From an uncultured Saprospiraceae bacterium (GTDB lineage Bacteria > Bacteroidota > Bacteroidia > Chitinophagales > Saprospiraceae), in contig CALKJD010000123.1 in NCBI GenBank assembly GCA_937995755.1, positions 1-37,644 of the forward strand: a stretch of DNA of 37,644 nucleotides, in the 5' to 3' direction. Position 1 is the stretch's first letter, and every line of letters begins with the position of its first letter. A program made the position numbers and the translations under genes. This document shows, in pieces, positions 1-8,382 of the stretch. The notes beneath the pieces are model-generated. The model did no database searches. It was given only the letters and a program-made list of their open reading frames with translations, and had not been told where the DNA came from.

Positions 1-1
1 A

Positions 2-931
2 GGAATGACAGTCAATAGATTCTGTGCATCAGGATTAGAAACTATCTCTATCGCAGCAGGTAAGATCGCAGCAGGTATGGGACATTGTTACATTGCTGGT
101 GGAGCTGAAAGTATGAGTCATGTACCGATGACAGGTTATAAGTTGACACCTAGTTATGAGGCTGCTATGGAAGATATTAACTACTCAGTGAGTATGGGGG
201 CTACTGCAGAGGCTGTAGCTAAGAAGTATGGTATCACTCGTGAGATGGCTGATGAGTTTTCAGTAAGATCTCATACCAATGCGGCTAATGCAATCGATAA
301 AGGATACTTTACGGATCAGATAGTACCGATCGAAGTTCAAGAAGTATTCGTAAAGGACGATAAGAGAGTAGAGATGTCGCACACGGTAGCGATGGACGAA
401 GGTCTAAGACGTGGTACGAGTATGGAAGGGCTAGGTAGATTGAGAGCCGCTTTTAAAAATGGGGGAATCGTTACAGCAGGCAATAGTTCTCAGACTTCTG
501 ATGGCGCAGCTTTTGTAATCGTGATGAGCGAAGAAATGGTGAACGAATTAGGACTAGAACCAGAAGCAAGACTAATGAGTTGTGCAGTAGGCGGAGTAGA
601 GCCATTGTACATGGGTATTGGTCCATGTGTAGCTATTCCTAAGGCGTTAAAGCAAGCTGGATTAAAGATGGATGATATAGATCTGATAGAGCTTAACGAA
701 GCTTTCGCATCACAGTCATTAGCAGTAATAGATCAAGCAGGGATAGATATCGAAAAGACAAATGTCAATGGAGGAGCGATTGCACTCGGACACCCACTAG
801 GTTGTACAGGAGCAAAGCTATCTATCCAACTTATGCACGAGATGAGACGAAGAGGAAATAAATACGGAATGGTAACGGCATGTGTCGGTGGCGGTCAAGG
901 TATCGCAGGGATATATGAGTTGCTAAAGTAG
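2..931 (+). CDS. Acetyl-CoA C-acyltransferase (thiolase), 5' end outside the window
   Basis: C-terminal part (about 309 aa) of a thiolase; full members are about 390-400 aa, so roughly 85 N-terminal residues lie before the window. The frame is open to the first base, and the visible methionine at position 5 is internal. The acylated cysteine is in NRFCASG, the downstream NEAFA block is present, the active-site histidine is in GGAIALGHPLGCTGA, and the second catalytic cysteine is in ACVGGGQG near the end. All catalytic parts of a working thiolase are therefore visible. Thiolases cleave 3-ketoacyl-CoA in beta-oxidation or condense acetyl-CoA. The acyl-CoA dehydrogenase and MaoC-like protein elsewhere in the window fit fatty-acid degradation, but the sequence does not separate the degradative from the biosynthetic type. 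Confidence 0.95.
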   Translation, partial: GMTVNRFCASGLETISIAAGKIAAGMGHCYIAGGAESMSHVPMTGYKLTPSYEAAMEDINYSVSMGATAEAVAKKYGITREMADEFSVRSHTNAANAIDKGYFTDQIVPIEVQEVFVKDDKRVEMSHTVAMDEGLRRGTSMEGLGRLRAAFKNGGIVTAGNSSQTSDGAAFVIVMSEEMVNELGLEPEARLMSCAVGGVEPLYMGIGPCVAIPKALKQAGLKMDDIDLIELNEAFASQSLAVIDQAGIDIEKTNVNGGAIALGHPLGCTGAKLSIQLMHEMRRRGNKYGMVTACVGGGQGIAGIYELLK

Positions 932-954
932 TAATGATATAATACTCAATGTTA

Positions 955-999
955 AACAAGAGTCTCAATCCAAATATACGTTTGAGGCTCTTGTTTTTT
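955..999 (+). terminator. Intrinsic terminator after the thiolase gene
   Basis: A 14-bp stem (AACAAGAGTCTCAA with TTGAGGCTCTTGTT, one G-U pair) is followed directly by a T run. The T run overlaps the last codon and TAA of the convergent oxidoreductase gene, so the two genes end back to back. Confidence 0.85.
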
Positions 1000-2224
1000 A
1001 ACTCAATTCTATTACCCTTTCTGCACCTAATCTTCCACTTTTCATTGCTGCATTAATAGAGCCATTCATTGTATGATCACCGATGACGGTCACCTTGTTA
1101 TTTACACTTATAAGGTTGGCATTATTGATATGTGTTTGATTGGGTAGGGCGTAGCGAATGTTATACGTTTTGATATGCTTCCAGTCCTTAGCTGAAGGTA
1201 TCCATTCGGATAATTCATTTTTAACTTTGTCTATCAGATTAGTTTGATTGCTATCTATACCTTCCTTAAGAGAAACCGATATGAGATGCCCTTTGGTGGC
1301 ATAATGAGATGATGTATTCGTGAGACAAACCATATTATTGACTAAGGCTTTGGAATCGCCGTTGAGTGCTATAGTATTTTGTGAGTAGGGTTTTCTTGTA
1401 GCGCTGAAGTAGAGATTAGTTGTAGATCTGTATTGCACATTGATGGCTGCATAATCTTTACTTAATCCGGTAGCTTCTGTCGCTAATATAATGTGATCTG
1501 CCAAGATCATCTGACCGTCATCTGTAGTTATAGTATTTCCATGTATTGAAGTAGCTTTAGTATTATACATGATTTTGGATGTATCTAGATGACTCGCTAT
1601 TTGTTTGGGAATCTCTTCCATACCAAGTGCAGGTATGGTGGCCTCACCTTCAGAAAACATCTTGAATACAAAATCAAACATTCTTCTACTTGTACTTAAG
1701 TCATTTTCAAGAAAAATACCAGCGTAAAATGGTTTTAGAAATTCGTTGATTATAGTATTGCTAAATCCGTAATCGTTCTGGAGGACTTCGAGAGTTGTTT
1801 TTTCTTCACTAGCGAATATTTCTTCGATAGTCTTTCCGGTTAAAGCAGTTTTGGTGGATAGTATTTTGAATTTGTCTAATACGCTTGCCGCACTTGTAGT
1901 GAGTGTGGGCCATAAGGAAGAAAGTTGTCTAAGTGGATCGCCGATATAGTCTACTTTGCCACCAGATCTAAGTAGTACTGCGCCAGGATCAAATGCTTTG
2001 AGGTGAAGGGCTTCGTAATTGAGAATTTTCTTTGCTTCAGGATAAGCAGTGAGGAATACCTGAAAACCTCTATCTAGTCGATACCCATTTATTACATCCG
2101 TTTTTATCCTGCCTCCAACTCTATCTGTAGCTTCTATGATCTGATAGTTTAGACCTGCTTTCTGTAGATAATAAGCGGCTGTTAATCCAGAGATTCCACC
2201 TCCAATAATCACTGTTTTTGACAT
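998..2224 (-). CDS. FAD-dependent amine oxidase / phytoene-desaturase-like oxidoreductase
   Basis: 408 aa. The N-terminus has the dinucleotide fold GGGISG (residues 8-13), an acidic residue closing the second strand (IIEATDRVGGR) and the GGR motif of the flavin-containing amine-oxidoreductase superfamily. The C-terminus has the second FAD contact (VIGDHTMNGSINAAMKSG), where the flavin is capped before the last helix. This architecture is shared by protoporphyrinogen oxidase, carotenoid desaturases and amine oxidases, and the substrate cannot be read from sequence. The hemA gene lies nearby, but it is separated by a convergent gene and does not prove a role in heme synthesis. The start is ATG (MSKTVIIGGG), correctly placed just before the Rossmann strand. 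No signal peptide or obvious membrane helix, so probably cytoplasmic or peripheral. Confidence 0.8.
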   Translation of the reverse strand: MSKTVIIGGGISGLTAAYYLQKAGLNYQIIEATDRVGGRIKTDVINGYRLDRGFQVFLTAYPEAKKILNYEALHLKAFDPGAVLLRSGGKVDYIGDPLRQLSSLWPTLTTSAASVLDKFKILSTKTALTGKTIEEIFASEEKTTLEVLQNDYGFSNTIINEFLKPFYAGIFLENDLSTSRRMFDFVFKMFSEGEATIPALGMEEIPKQIASHLDTSKIMYNTKATSIHGNTITTDDGQMILADHIILATEATGLSKDYAAINVQYRSTTNLYFSATRKPYSQNTIALNGDSKALVNNMVCLTNTSSHYATKGHLISVSLKEGIDSNQTNLIDKVKNELSEWIPSAKDWKHIKTYNIRYALPNQTHINNANLISVNNKVTVIGDHTMNGSINAAMKSGRLGAERVIELS

Positions 2225-2381
2225 GGTTCTTCGCTATTGTTTGATGATTTAATCATATTATCTCTGCTATTGTTCAAAATACATATGCTAATCCGTCAAA
2301 AGAGTGTAATTACTACACAAAATCAACCATTATTATATTACATATCATATATTAGACTTCGGAAAAGGACAAAATAATATA

Positions 2382-2867
2382 ATGGACAAAGCTATAATGG
2401 AAAAGGCATTCAAAACAAAGGTGGACAAAGTATCAGATCTTACTGCTTACGTAGGGAAGACGGTAGGTATCACAGAATGGATGCAGATCGAACAAAAGAA
2501 TATCGATGCATTCGCAGCAGGTACGCTTGACCAGCAATGGATATATACAGATCCAGTCGCTGCAGCTGATCATTCTCCTTATGGTACTGTTGTAGCTCAA
2601 GGGTTCCTTATTCTGTCATTGATTCCAAAGTTTGCATACGAGACACTTCATATCAGTGATGCTGAAATGGGACTTAATTATGGTTTAGATAATGTACGAT
2701 TTCCACAAGCAGTACCTGTAGATAGCTTTATCAGAGGAAGGGTAGAGATGATTGGATATGAAGTGATTGATGGTGGAGCGAGAATCAAAGTTCACGTAAC
2801 TACAGAAATCAAAGATGAAGCGAAGCCTGCTTGTGTTGCGGAATTTATTATTCAAATTTATAACTAG
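2382..2867 (+). CDS. MaoC/NodN-like hot-dog protein lacking the usual catalytic His
   Basis: 161 aa, the size of a single hot-dog domain of the MaoC-like / NodN family of (R)-specific enoyl-CoA hydratases. The substrate loop is recognisable: an Asp (D50) in DQQWI, the DP-x-AA stretch, and GTVVAQGFLILSL, which matches the family pattern GT-x-AHGF-LTLSL. In characterised members such as mycobacterial Rv0130 (from memory) an Asp and a His five residues later are the catalytic pair. Here the second position is Tyr55, and the His of the AHGF block is Gln. The fold call is firm, but hydratase activity is doubtful. It may be a binding or regulatory hot-dog protein, or a diverged hydratase. It stands alone, convergent with hemA. 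A second in-frame ATG lies five codons downstream of the one chosen. Confidence 0.8.
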   Translation: MDKAIMEKAFKTKVDKVSDLTAYVGKTVGITEWMQIEQKNIDAFAAGTLDQQWIYTDPVAAADHSPYGTVVAQGFLILSLIPKFAYETLHISDAEMGLNYGLDNVRFPQAVPVDSFIRGRVEMIGYEVIDGGARIKVHVTTEIKDEAKPACVAEFIIQIYN

Positions 2868-2952
2868 TAAGAATAGTTAGGCGATTGATATTATAGAAGG
2901 TGATGTGTATTTTTGGCATCATTGACACCGATTTATTGATAAGCGAATATTA

Positions 2953-4176
2953 CTATATTTCTTTAGCTACCTTCATAGGTACACTCACACATTTTTTCTC
3001 CATGTAATTCATCATTTCGAGGACGAGTGCTTTGGCATCCTCATCTAATGCGTCTATTTGTTTAGCATACACGGAGTTTACAGCTCTTTCTTTGATCGCC
3101 TTCATTTCTTGAGGGATCTTATGGAAAGCTTTTTCTATCTGACGTTGCTGATATACTTTCTGAAATTCAAACAGGCGACCTTTGATGATCTTCTTTGCGG
3201 ATCCGATTTCATTTTTACGATGCTCAAGATTTTGCTCGGCCAAAGTTCTGAGTTGCTCAATATTGACGTAATGCATATTGAAACCTGTCTGCACATTCTC
3301 ATCGACATTGTGAGGTACAGATAGATCAATTACTATTTTCTTGCTTTCATCACGATTAATCAGCTGACTGTAGATGTCTGAGGAGATAATTGCCTCAGTA
3401 GAACCTGTACATACTACCATGATGTCAAAGCCTTTGGTATAGGTAGCTAATTCGCTAATATGAAATGCTTGAGCTCCAAGAGTATCTGAGAGTTCTTGTG
3501 CATTATCCAACGATCTGTTGAATATAGTAATGTCTGTAAAGTCATACTTTTTAAGAAACTTCCCAACCAATCTATTCGTTTCTCCTGCACCAACGAGTAA
3601 TACTCTTTGGCTCGGGTCTGGATTGATGTTGAGCATTCTCTTAATCGCTAAGGATACTATAGATAAAGGTTTTTCACCAATCTTAGTATTTGCATATATT
3701 TCCTTGGCAGTAGTCACGGTGTACTTATCTAGCATACGGAGGTGATCTCCTGCAAGTTTCCATTGTACACTTTGATCGTAAGCCTCTCGATATTGACGGA
3801 ATATTTCTCTTTCACCTACGACTAAACTATCTATAGAAGCACTCAGTTCAAATAAGTGATTGATAGCTTTGATACCTGAGTGTAATCTTACGAAATTCGA
3901 TAGTTTGTTGAGTCGCTCTTCACTTAGTTCAGCATTGATAGAGTGAAAGAAGTGCTTGAGATAGCTGTCTTCTAATCCATCTTCTCGGTAAAATATATAA
4001 CTTACTCTATTACAGGTAGATAGGTATACGATTTCATCTATGTCAAATTGCTTTTTGACTTGACATAGCTTATCTCTAAGATCATCTTTAGACTGATGCT
4101 TCACTACGAAGTGTCCTATTTGATCTACATTGATCGTCTGGTGCGTAAGCGTGATTATATGAAAATTATCTATCAT
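2953..4176 (-). CDS. hemA: Glutamyl-tRNA reductase
   Basis: 407 aa, usual length. It reduces glutamyl-tRNA(Glu) to glutamate-1-semialdehyde, the first committed step of tetrapyrrole synthesis by the C5 route. The nucleophilic cysteine is C55 in STCNR. The substrate domain continues with HLFELSASIDSLVVGE (residues 107-122). The NADPH fold RVLLVGAGETNRLVG spans 191-205 and is followed by the NRS motif. The C-terminal helical dimerisation part runs from about 300 to the end. The predicted helix ends at a short VPMKVAKEI tail. No other hem gene is adjacent, so this is a stand-alone copy. The ATG lies nine bases after a TAnnTTTG promoter element, which leaves almost no 5' leader. Confidence 0.97.
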   Translation of the reverse strand: MIDNFHIITLTHQTINVDQIGHFVVKHQSKDDLRDKLCQVKKQFDIDEIVYLSTCNRVSYIFYREDGLEDSYLKHFFHSINAELSEERLNKLSNFVRLHSGIKAINHLFELSASIDSLVVGEREIFRQYREAYDQSVQWKLAGDHLRMLDKYTVTTAKEIYANTKIGEKPLSIVSLAIKRMLNINPDPSQRVLLVGAGETNRLVGKFLKKYDFTDITIFNRSLDNAQELSDTLGAQAFHISELATYTKGFDIMVVCTGSTEAIISSDIYSQLINRDESKKIVIDLSVPHNVDENVQTGFNMHYVNIEQLRTLAEQNLEHRKNEIGSAKKIIKGRLFEFQKVYQQRQIEKAFHKIPQEMKAIKERAVNSVYAKQIDALDEDAKALVLEMMNYMEKKCVSVPMKVAKEI

Positions 4177-4184
4177 CGAGTTTG

Positions 4185-4192
4185 CAAAGGTA
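4185..4192 (-). promoter_or_regulatory. Bacteroidota-type -7 element of hemA
   Basis: Reads TACCTTTG on the minus strand, an exact TAnnTTTG match, ending 8 nt before the hemA ATG. Transcription would begin at or within a few bases of the start codon. No TTG is present at the expected -33 distance, so this is a partial match. Confidence 0.55.
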
Positions 4193-4287
4193 AAAAGCGA
4201 AGATCTATCCTTTGTCAGTACTTAGTCATAGTTGAATATAATCAGTATAGATAAGAGGTGAATAGTCGGCTCTAAAAACGAGTGATT

Positions 4288-4743
4288 TTATGATTTTATG
4301 TTTTTTTCATATAATGCAATCCAGTCCTTCGGAGTCATTTTTTTAATGAGTTCTTCGATCAGATCGAAAGGAATATGGTCTATCTTTTTAAACCTTATGC
4401 AACTCTTACCCATATCGAGCTTGTATTTGCAGTGTTTTGGATACTCTTCTACAAACCAAGCCATGAGATCAGGATTGGCATATATACCCATATGATATAG
4501 TGCAATAAAATTTTTTTGATTCGCGATACTCACAAAAGGTAATGGCAGAGCAGTGTTGCAGTGGTATCCATCAGGATATAGACTATGTGGCACTACATAA
4601 CTGGGCATACCGTAGTTAAGGCATTCTTCAAATCCGTCTGGGATATTATTCTTTACAATATCTCTTAGCCTATTCATGGAAGGCTTTCTTTCTTCAGGTA
4701 TATTTTCTAGATACTCTTGTACTGAATTAGCTTCGATTTTCAT
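4288..4743 (-). CDS. DUF1801 (YdhG-like) protein
   Basis: 151 aa. The start (VQEYLENIPEERKPSMNRLRDIVKNNIP), the central ECLNYGMPSYVV and FIALYHMGIYANPDL, and the late GKSCIRFKKIDHIPFDLIEELIKK are the familiar blocks of DUF1801. This small frataxin-like fold includes YdhG/Fra, which is implicated in iron handling in Bacillus. Function in this organism is unknown. It is the last gene of a tightly spaced minus-strand run: MDR dehydrogenase, HupE-like protein, 38-aa membrane peptide, then this gene 17 nt further on. It is probably co-transcribed with them. No signal peptide or membrane helix, so cytoplasmic. Confidence 0.8.
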   Translation of the reverse strand: MKIEANSVQEYLENIPEERKPSMNRLRDIVKNNIPDGFEECLNYGMPSYVVPHSLYPDGYHCNTALPLPFVSIANQKNFIALYHMGIYANPDLMAWFVEEYPKHCKYKLDMGKSCIRFKKIDHIPFDLIEELIKKMTPKDWIALYEKNIKS

Positions 4744-4760
4744 TATAGAAGGATTAAATG

Positions 4761-4877
4761 TTATCTTTTAAAATTAGCAAAAACAAAACTTCCTATTATT
4801 CCGACTAATAATAAGATGAGCATCCATTTATAGTTATATGTTGGTTCGACCTCTTGGTTTTCTTCTTCTTGATTCAT
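4761..4877 (-). CDS. 38-aa single-helix membrane peptide
   Basis: A short ORF starting with ATG. It has an acidic, Glu/Gln-rich N-terminus (MNQEEENQEVEPTYNYKW), one hydrophobic segment of about 17 residues (MLILLLVGIIGSFVFA) and a basic end (NFKR). This is the layout of a single-pass small membrane protein with the N-terminus probably outside and the charged tail in the cytoplasm. It sits 11 nt after the HupE-like gene and 17 nt before the DUF1801 gene, on the same strand, so it fills the gap like an operon member. No family is recognised. The coding call rests on the clean charge/hydrophobic pattern and the spacing, not on homology. Confidence 0.6.
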   Translation of the reverse strand: MNQEEENQEVEPTYNYKWMLILLLVGIIGSFVFANFKR

Positions 4878-4888
4878 AATTTACTAGA

Positions 4889-5449
4889 CTACTGTGATAG
4901 TATATATAAGCTCACTAAAATTGACATCAAAGATATAGTTTTGATCCAATAGCTTCTTTTGATATTCATTACATTTAAAGCAAGGTAGCTAATTATCAGT
5001 GAAAAAAGTACTACAACTATCTGTGCTAACTCTACACCTATATTAAAGCCTAATAGGGATGGAACTAATGAATCTCCTGGACTCATGAGAGCTTTGAGAA
5101 AATTAGAAATACCCATACCATGAATAAGTCCGAAAAATATTGCCAGTACATAGCCAATACCTGCACTTGATTGTGGTTTGCTATCGACAAGTAGATTATA
5201 AATCGCAGTAAGTATAATGGTGATAGGTATCAGGGTTTCTATTATGTCTGGTGGGATAGATACAATCTCAAACGCATTGAATGCCAATGTAATGGAATGT
5301 CCAATGGTAAATGCCGTAGCTAAGTAGAGGACTTTCTTCCAGTCTCTAATGCTATAGATCGCACACAATGTGACCAAGTACAATATATGATCATATCCAT
5401 TAAGATCAAGGATATGTTCAAATCCTAATTGTAGCCAAGTAGAGATCAT
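4889..5449 (-). CDS. HupE/UreJ-like membrane protein
   Basis: 186 aa with about six hydrophobic helices. The N-terminal motif GFEHILDLNGYDHILYL carries the paired His-x-x-Asp-His pattern of the HupE/UreJ_2 family. Later blocks FFGLIHGMGIS and FNIGVELAQ are also characteristic, with His and Glu inside membrane segments. HupE and UreJ relatives are thought to move nickel or cobalt, but many Bacteroidota have this shorter form without any nickel enzyme nearby, and none is seen here. Its start lies 17 nt downstream of the MDR dehydrogenase stop, and the 38-aa membrane peptide follows. Transport of a divalent metal is inferred from the family only. Confidence 0.8.
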   Translation of the reverse strand: MISTWLQLGFEHILDLNGYDHILYLVTLCAIYSIRDWKKVLYLATAFTIGHSITLAFNAFEIVSIPPDIIETLIPITIILTAIYNLLVDSKPQSSAGIGYVLAIFFGLIHGMGISNFLKALMSPGDSLVPSLLGFNIGVELAQIVVVLFSLIISYLALNVMNIKRSYWIKTISLMSILVSLYILSQ

Positions 5450-5466
5450 GGTGTAAGAGTTGATTA

Positions 5467-6462
5467 CTAAATATGATTAATTACTATTTTCCCAATTTGA
5501 TTTCCGGTTCGAAGTGCATCGAAAGCCTTTTCGCCATCCTTAAATGAGAATTGAGAGTCAATGAGTGGTTGGATATTGTGCTTCTCCATAAATTGTAATA
5601 GAGCCATAAATTCAAGTGGGCTACCCATCGCAGTACCTATAAATTGGATATGGCGCAGAAAGAATTTGCTAATACTAATCGTAGTCTTTGGTGCTCCAGT
5701 GGAGCCATAAGTAACGATACGTCCACCATAATTCATAAAGCGAAAGTAGTTATCTAGCACAGGAGATGGCGAACTATCTAATACAATATCTATACCTCCT
5801 GATAACTCTTTTAGTTGACTATGCCAGTCCTCATCCTTGTAGTTGACACCACCAATCGCTCCGATAGATTTAGCGTATTCAATTTTTTCGGCACTAGAGC
5901 TAGTGACATATACTGTAGCCCCAAATGCTAGTGCTAGTGCTAGTCCTGCTTGCGCTACTCCACCTCCAATTCCAGTAATCAGTACCTTGTCACCTTTCTG
6001 GATTCTACCATGTCTATTTAATGCCCTCCATGCGGTTAATCCTGCTACAGGTATTGCAGCAGCTTCTTGCCATTTAAGGTACTTTGGTTTTTCCACTAGG
6101 TTAGTTGTAGGTACAGCTATGTACTCTGCCATAGTTCCAGGGTCAGGCATTCCTAATACTCTAAACTGCCTAGAGGGAGCATGTTCATTTGTTCCCCAGT
6201 CATATGCAGGGTATATTATTACTTCTTTATCTTTCCAAGTAGGATTTACATTGTTGCCCAGTTCTACGATTGTACCGGCTCCATCTGCACCAAGTATACA
6301 AGGTACTTTCATGCCAGGGTAAAGGCCCTTTTGTATCCAGAGTTCTCTATGATTTAGTGATGAGGCAGCTATTTTGACAATTACCTCTCCTTCTCCAGCT
6401 GTGGGTTTAGTTACATCAGTAATTTCTATATTCATGGCCTCTGTAAGGAGTATTGCTTTCAT
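5467..6462 (-). CDS. MDR-superfamily dehydrogenase (quinone-oxidoreductase-like)
   Basis: 331 aa medium-chain dehydrogenase/reductase. The GroES-like domain contains NHRELWIQKGLYPG and PCILGADGAGTIVELG. The nucleotide-binding fold follows with VLITGIGGGVAQAGLALALAFGATVYVTSSSAEK and a YAKSIGA block. The position that normally holds the catalytic zinc-binding Cys has no cysteine, and the four-cysteine structural zinc lobe is absent. It is therefore a zinc-free reductase of the quinone/enoyl reductase type rather than an alcohol dehydrogenase. NADPH is the likely cofactor; the substrate is unknown. First gene of the minus-strand run with the HupE-like gene. Confidence 0.85.
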   Translation of the reverse strand: MKAILLTEAMNIEITDVTKPTAGEGEVIVKIAASSLNHRELWIQKGLYPGMKVPCILGADGAGTIVELGNNVNPTWKDKEVIIYPAYDWGTNEHAPSRQFRVLGMPDPGTMAEYIAVPTTNLVEKPKYLKWQEAAAIPVAGLTAWRALNRHGRIQKGDKVLITGIGGGVAQAGLALALAFGATVYVTSSSAEKIEYAKSIGAIGGVNYKDEDWHSQLKELSGGIDIVLDSSPSPVLDNYFRFMNYGGRIVTYGSTGAPKTTISISKFFLRHIQFIGTAMGSPLEFMALLQFMEKHNIQPLIDSQFSFKDGEKAFDALRTGNQIGKIVINHI

Positions 6463-6673
6463 TCTTTAGATTTGGTTTTTATGTATTGGACTTTACTTGT
6501 TATGCTATTGTAAATGTACTGAAGATGTCCATAGATTAGTATTATTGAAGTATGCATTATTTGCAAACAGATCATTATTTTAAAGGTCAAATAGAGATTT
6601 AGAATTGTTTTTGAGTATAAATACTTTAAAAGAAAATCAATTGTGTAACTTGATATAAAGTGATGAATAATTA

Positions 6674-7438
6674 ATGGAAAATGAAAAATATGGCTTAGTG
6701 CTTTCAGGAGGAGGTGTTAGGGGAGTCGCACAGATAGGGGCTATCAAAGCATTGGAAGAGAATGGAATTTTTCCAACAGTGATTTCAGGTACAAGTGCAG
6801 GAGCAGTCGTAGGGGCGTTTTATGCTGCAGAGTATAGTTGGGAAGAGATGCTTGATTTTTTTCGCACGACTACGCTCTTTTCATTTCATAATTTCCCTTT
6901 TCGAAAACCAGGTCTGATCGATACTGAGAAGTTTGTTCATATTCTTAAGAAGTACTTTCCTGATGATAGTTTTGAAGTATTGAAAAAGAAACTCTACGTT
7001 ACTGCTACCGATATGCTAAGGAACAAAATGAAGATTTATCATAATGGTGAATTGATAACACCTCTTTTGGCATCTGCGGCATTTCCTGGAGTCTTTTCAC
7101 CAGTAAGTATGAATGATAGCGTTTATTCTGATGGGGGAATTACAAATAATTTTCCTGTCGAACCGCTATTGGCAGAATGTGATAAGATCATCGGAGTATA
7201 CGTCAATCCAATCAAAAAAATGAAAGTTGATGACTTGAAGTCCGCAGTAGCTGTAGTTGAAAGAGCCTATGAAATAAGTAGAGCAAACAGTTCAATGCAA
7301 AAGTTTGGAGACTGTCAACTAGTAATAAGTCCTGAAGAATTGAATCGATTCAGCACTTTTGGAACTCGCCACATAGATGAAATTTTCAATATTGGATATG
7401 AGGCAACTTTACGAGCGATAGAGAATTCAAATATGTAA
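6674..7438 (+). CDS. Patatin-like phospholipase
   Basis: 254 aa with a complete patatin catalytic set. It has the oxyanion loop GGGVRG (12-17 region), the nucleophile elbow GTSAG with Ser41, and the catalytic Asp153 in DGGITNNFPVEPL. It resembles the short bacterial RssA/YchK-type members, which are cytoplasmic or membrane-associated acyl hydrolases. No signal peptide, and no outer-membrane barrel as in the PlpD type. The substrate is unknown, but membrane lipid or lysophospholipid is likely from the family. Stand-alone gene that converges on the next one with only 21 nt between the stops. Confidence 0.9.
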   Translation: MENEKYGLVLSGGGVRGVAQIGAIKALEENGIFPTVISGTSAGAVVGAFYAAEYSWEEMLDFFRTTTLFSFHNFPFRKPGLIDTEKFVHILKKYFPDDSFEVLKKKLYVTATDMLRNKMKIYHNGELITPLLASAAFPGVFSPVSMNDSVYSDGGITNNFPVEPLLAECDKIIGVYVNPIKKMKVDDLKSAVAVVERAYEISRANSSMQKFGDCQLVISPEELNRFSTFGTRHIDEIFNIGYEATLRAIENSNM

Positions 7439-7459
7439 ATAAGAAGATCTATAATAGTA

Positions 7460-8056
7460 TCAATCTTTTTTTCTCACGATTTCAAATTTGAGCAATCCAG
7501 CATCTACCTTTACACGGTCAAGTTCTCCATTGCTATAGTAGTAATAGTTTTTCTTACCCTTTTCATTTGTTTTGAGGTAAGCGTGATTTCCAAGTGCAGT
7601 GATTTTGTGCAGACTTCCGGATAGTTCGGAATACACATATTGCATGGTGACAGGCTCTTCAATTAATAGTACAACTACAGAATTAGAAATAGTGTCATCA
7701 AAGTATTTTTCATCTTTTTCATACTGTTGGACGAGGTAGTTTTCACCCATCCAATTGGTTTCTGTTTTTTCATGAATCTTATCATTGATTATTACGGTAG
7801 CATCTGCTCTTGTAAGACGTTCTTCTAGAAAAGATACTTCATAGTAATAGGATACTGTAATATCCTTTATGATATGCGTTTTTATATCTGTATAATTTCT
7901 ATATACAGTCAGACCGTTTTCCAAGCTCTTTGTAGCTTTTAATTCTCCTACGACTTTATTGTGCACCACGACATCAAAGTACTTTACCTCTGTATCGGTA
8001 CTATTATTCGTGTAAAAGCTAAGAATCGCTAGTATTGTGCTAACTAAGATATTCAT
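7460..8056 (-). CDS. Secreted DUF6134-like protein
   Basis: 198 aa from the ATG at 8056. The open frame runs further upstream, but only to a TTG at 8140 that lies inside a promoter element, so the ATG is preferred. It gives a sensible signal peptide (MNILVSTILAILSFYTNNS). The mature part is beta-rich: KYFDVVVHNKVVGELKATK near the start, paired strands with regular Tyr/Val alternation, and a closing YYYSNGELDRVKVDAGLLKFEIVRK. This resembles the DUF6134 family of Bacteroidota exported proteins (from memory; moderate certainty). Function is not known. Likely periplasmic or surface. Single gene, convergent with the patatin gene. Confidence 0.7.
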   Translation of the reverse strand: MNILVSTILAILSFYTNNSTDTEVKYFDVVVHNKVVGELKATKSLENGLTVYRNYTDIKTHIIKDITVSYYYEVSFLEERLTRADATVIINDKIHEKTETNWMGENYLVQQYEKDEKYFDDTISNSVVVLLIEEPVTMQYVYSELSGSLHKITALGNHAYLKTNEKGKKNYYYYSNGELDRVKVDAGLLKFEIVRKKD

Positions 8057-8137
8057 AATGATTAATTTGCTATTAAGATTTACGGCATTGAAATCAGATA
8101 CGTTGGCATGACCTAGCTTAATATTCAATATATTCAA

Positions 8138-8145
8138 CAAAGTTA
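8138..8145 (-). promoter_or_regulatory. -7 promoter element of the DUF6134-like gene
   Basis: Minus-strand TAACTTTG, an exact TAnnTTTG match, 81 nt before the chosen ATG. It predicts a leader of about 75 nt and argues against the TTG start inside it. No clear -33 TTG. Confidence 0.5.
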
Positions 8146-8369
8146 ATTGAGTCTCTGTAAAGCGTTGATGATACGAGTCAATACTTAATGGTGACCTAGA
8201 TCATAATATGTAAAGTATACTTAGCATTAATTAGAATAGTACTAGAGCATAATTACCTTTTGACTCTTAGTGTATCTAAGATGACCTTTAAATGTTGCTT
8301 CATAGGTGAATAGTTATATAAGCTGCATCATATTTAGTTAATTACACATTATAAAAAGATCTAATTTGT

Positions 8370-8377
8370 TAACTTTG
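8370..8377 (+). promoter_or_regulatory. -7 promoter element of the TMTC-like gene
   Basis: TAACTTTG, exact TAnnTTTG, ending 5 nt before the ATG at 8383. If used, the mRNA would be leaderless. No TTG at the -33 distance. Confidence 0.5.
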
Positions 8378-8382
8378 TCTAT

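Noticed and set aside
8138..8140. TTG start for the DUF6134-like gene
   Set aside because: It lies within a promoter element, and the first ATG gives a clear signal peptide.
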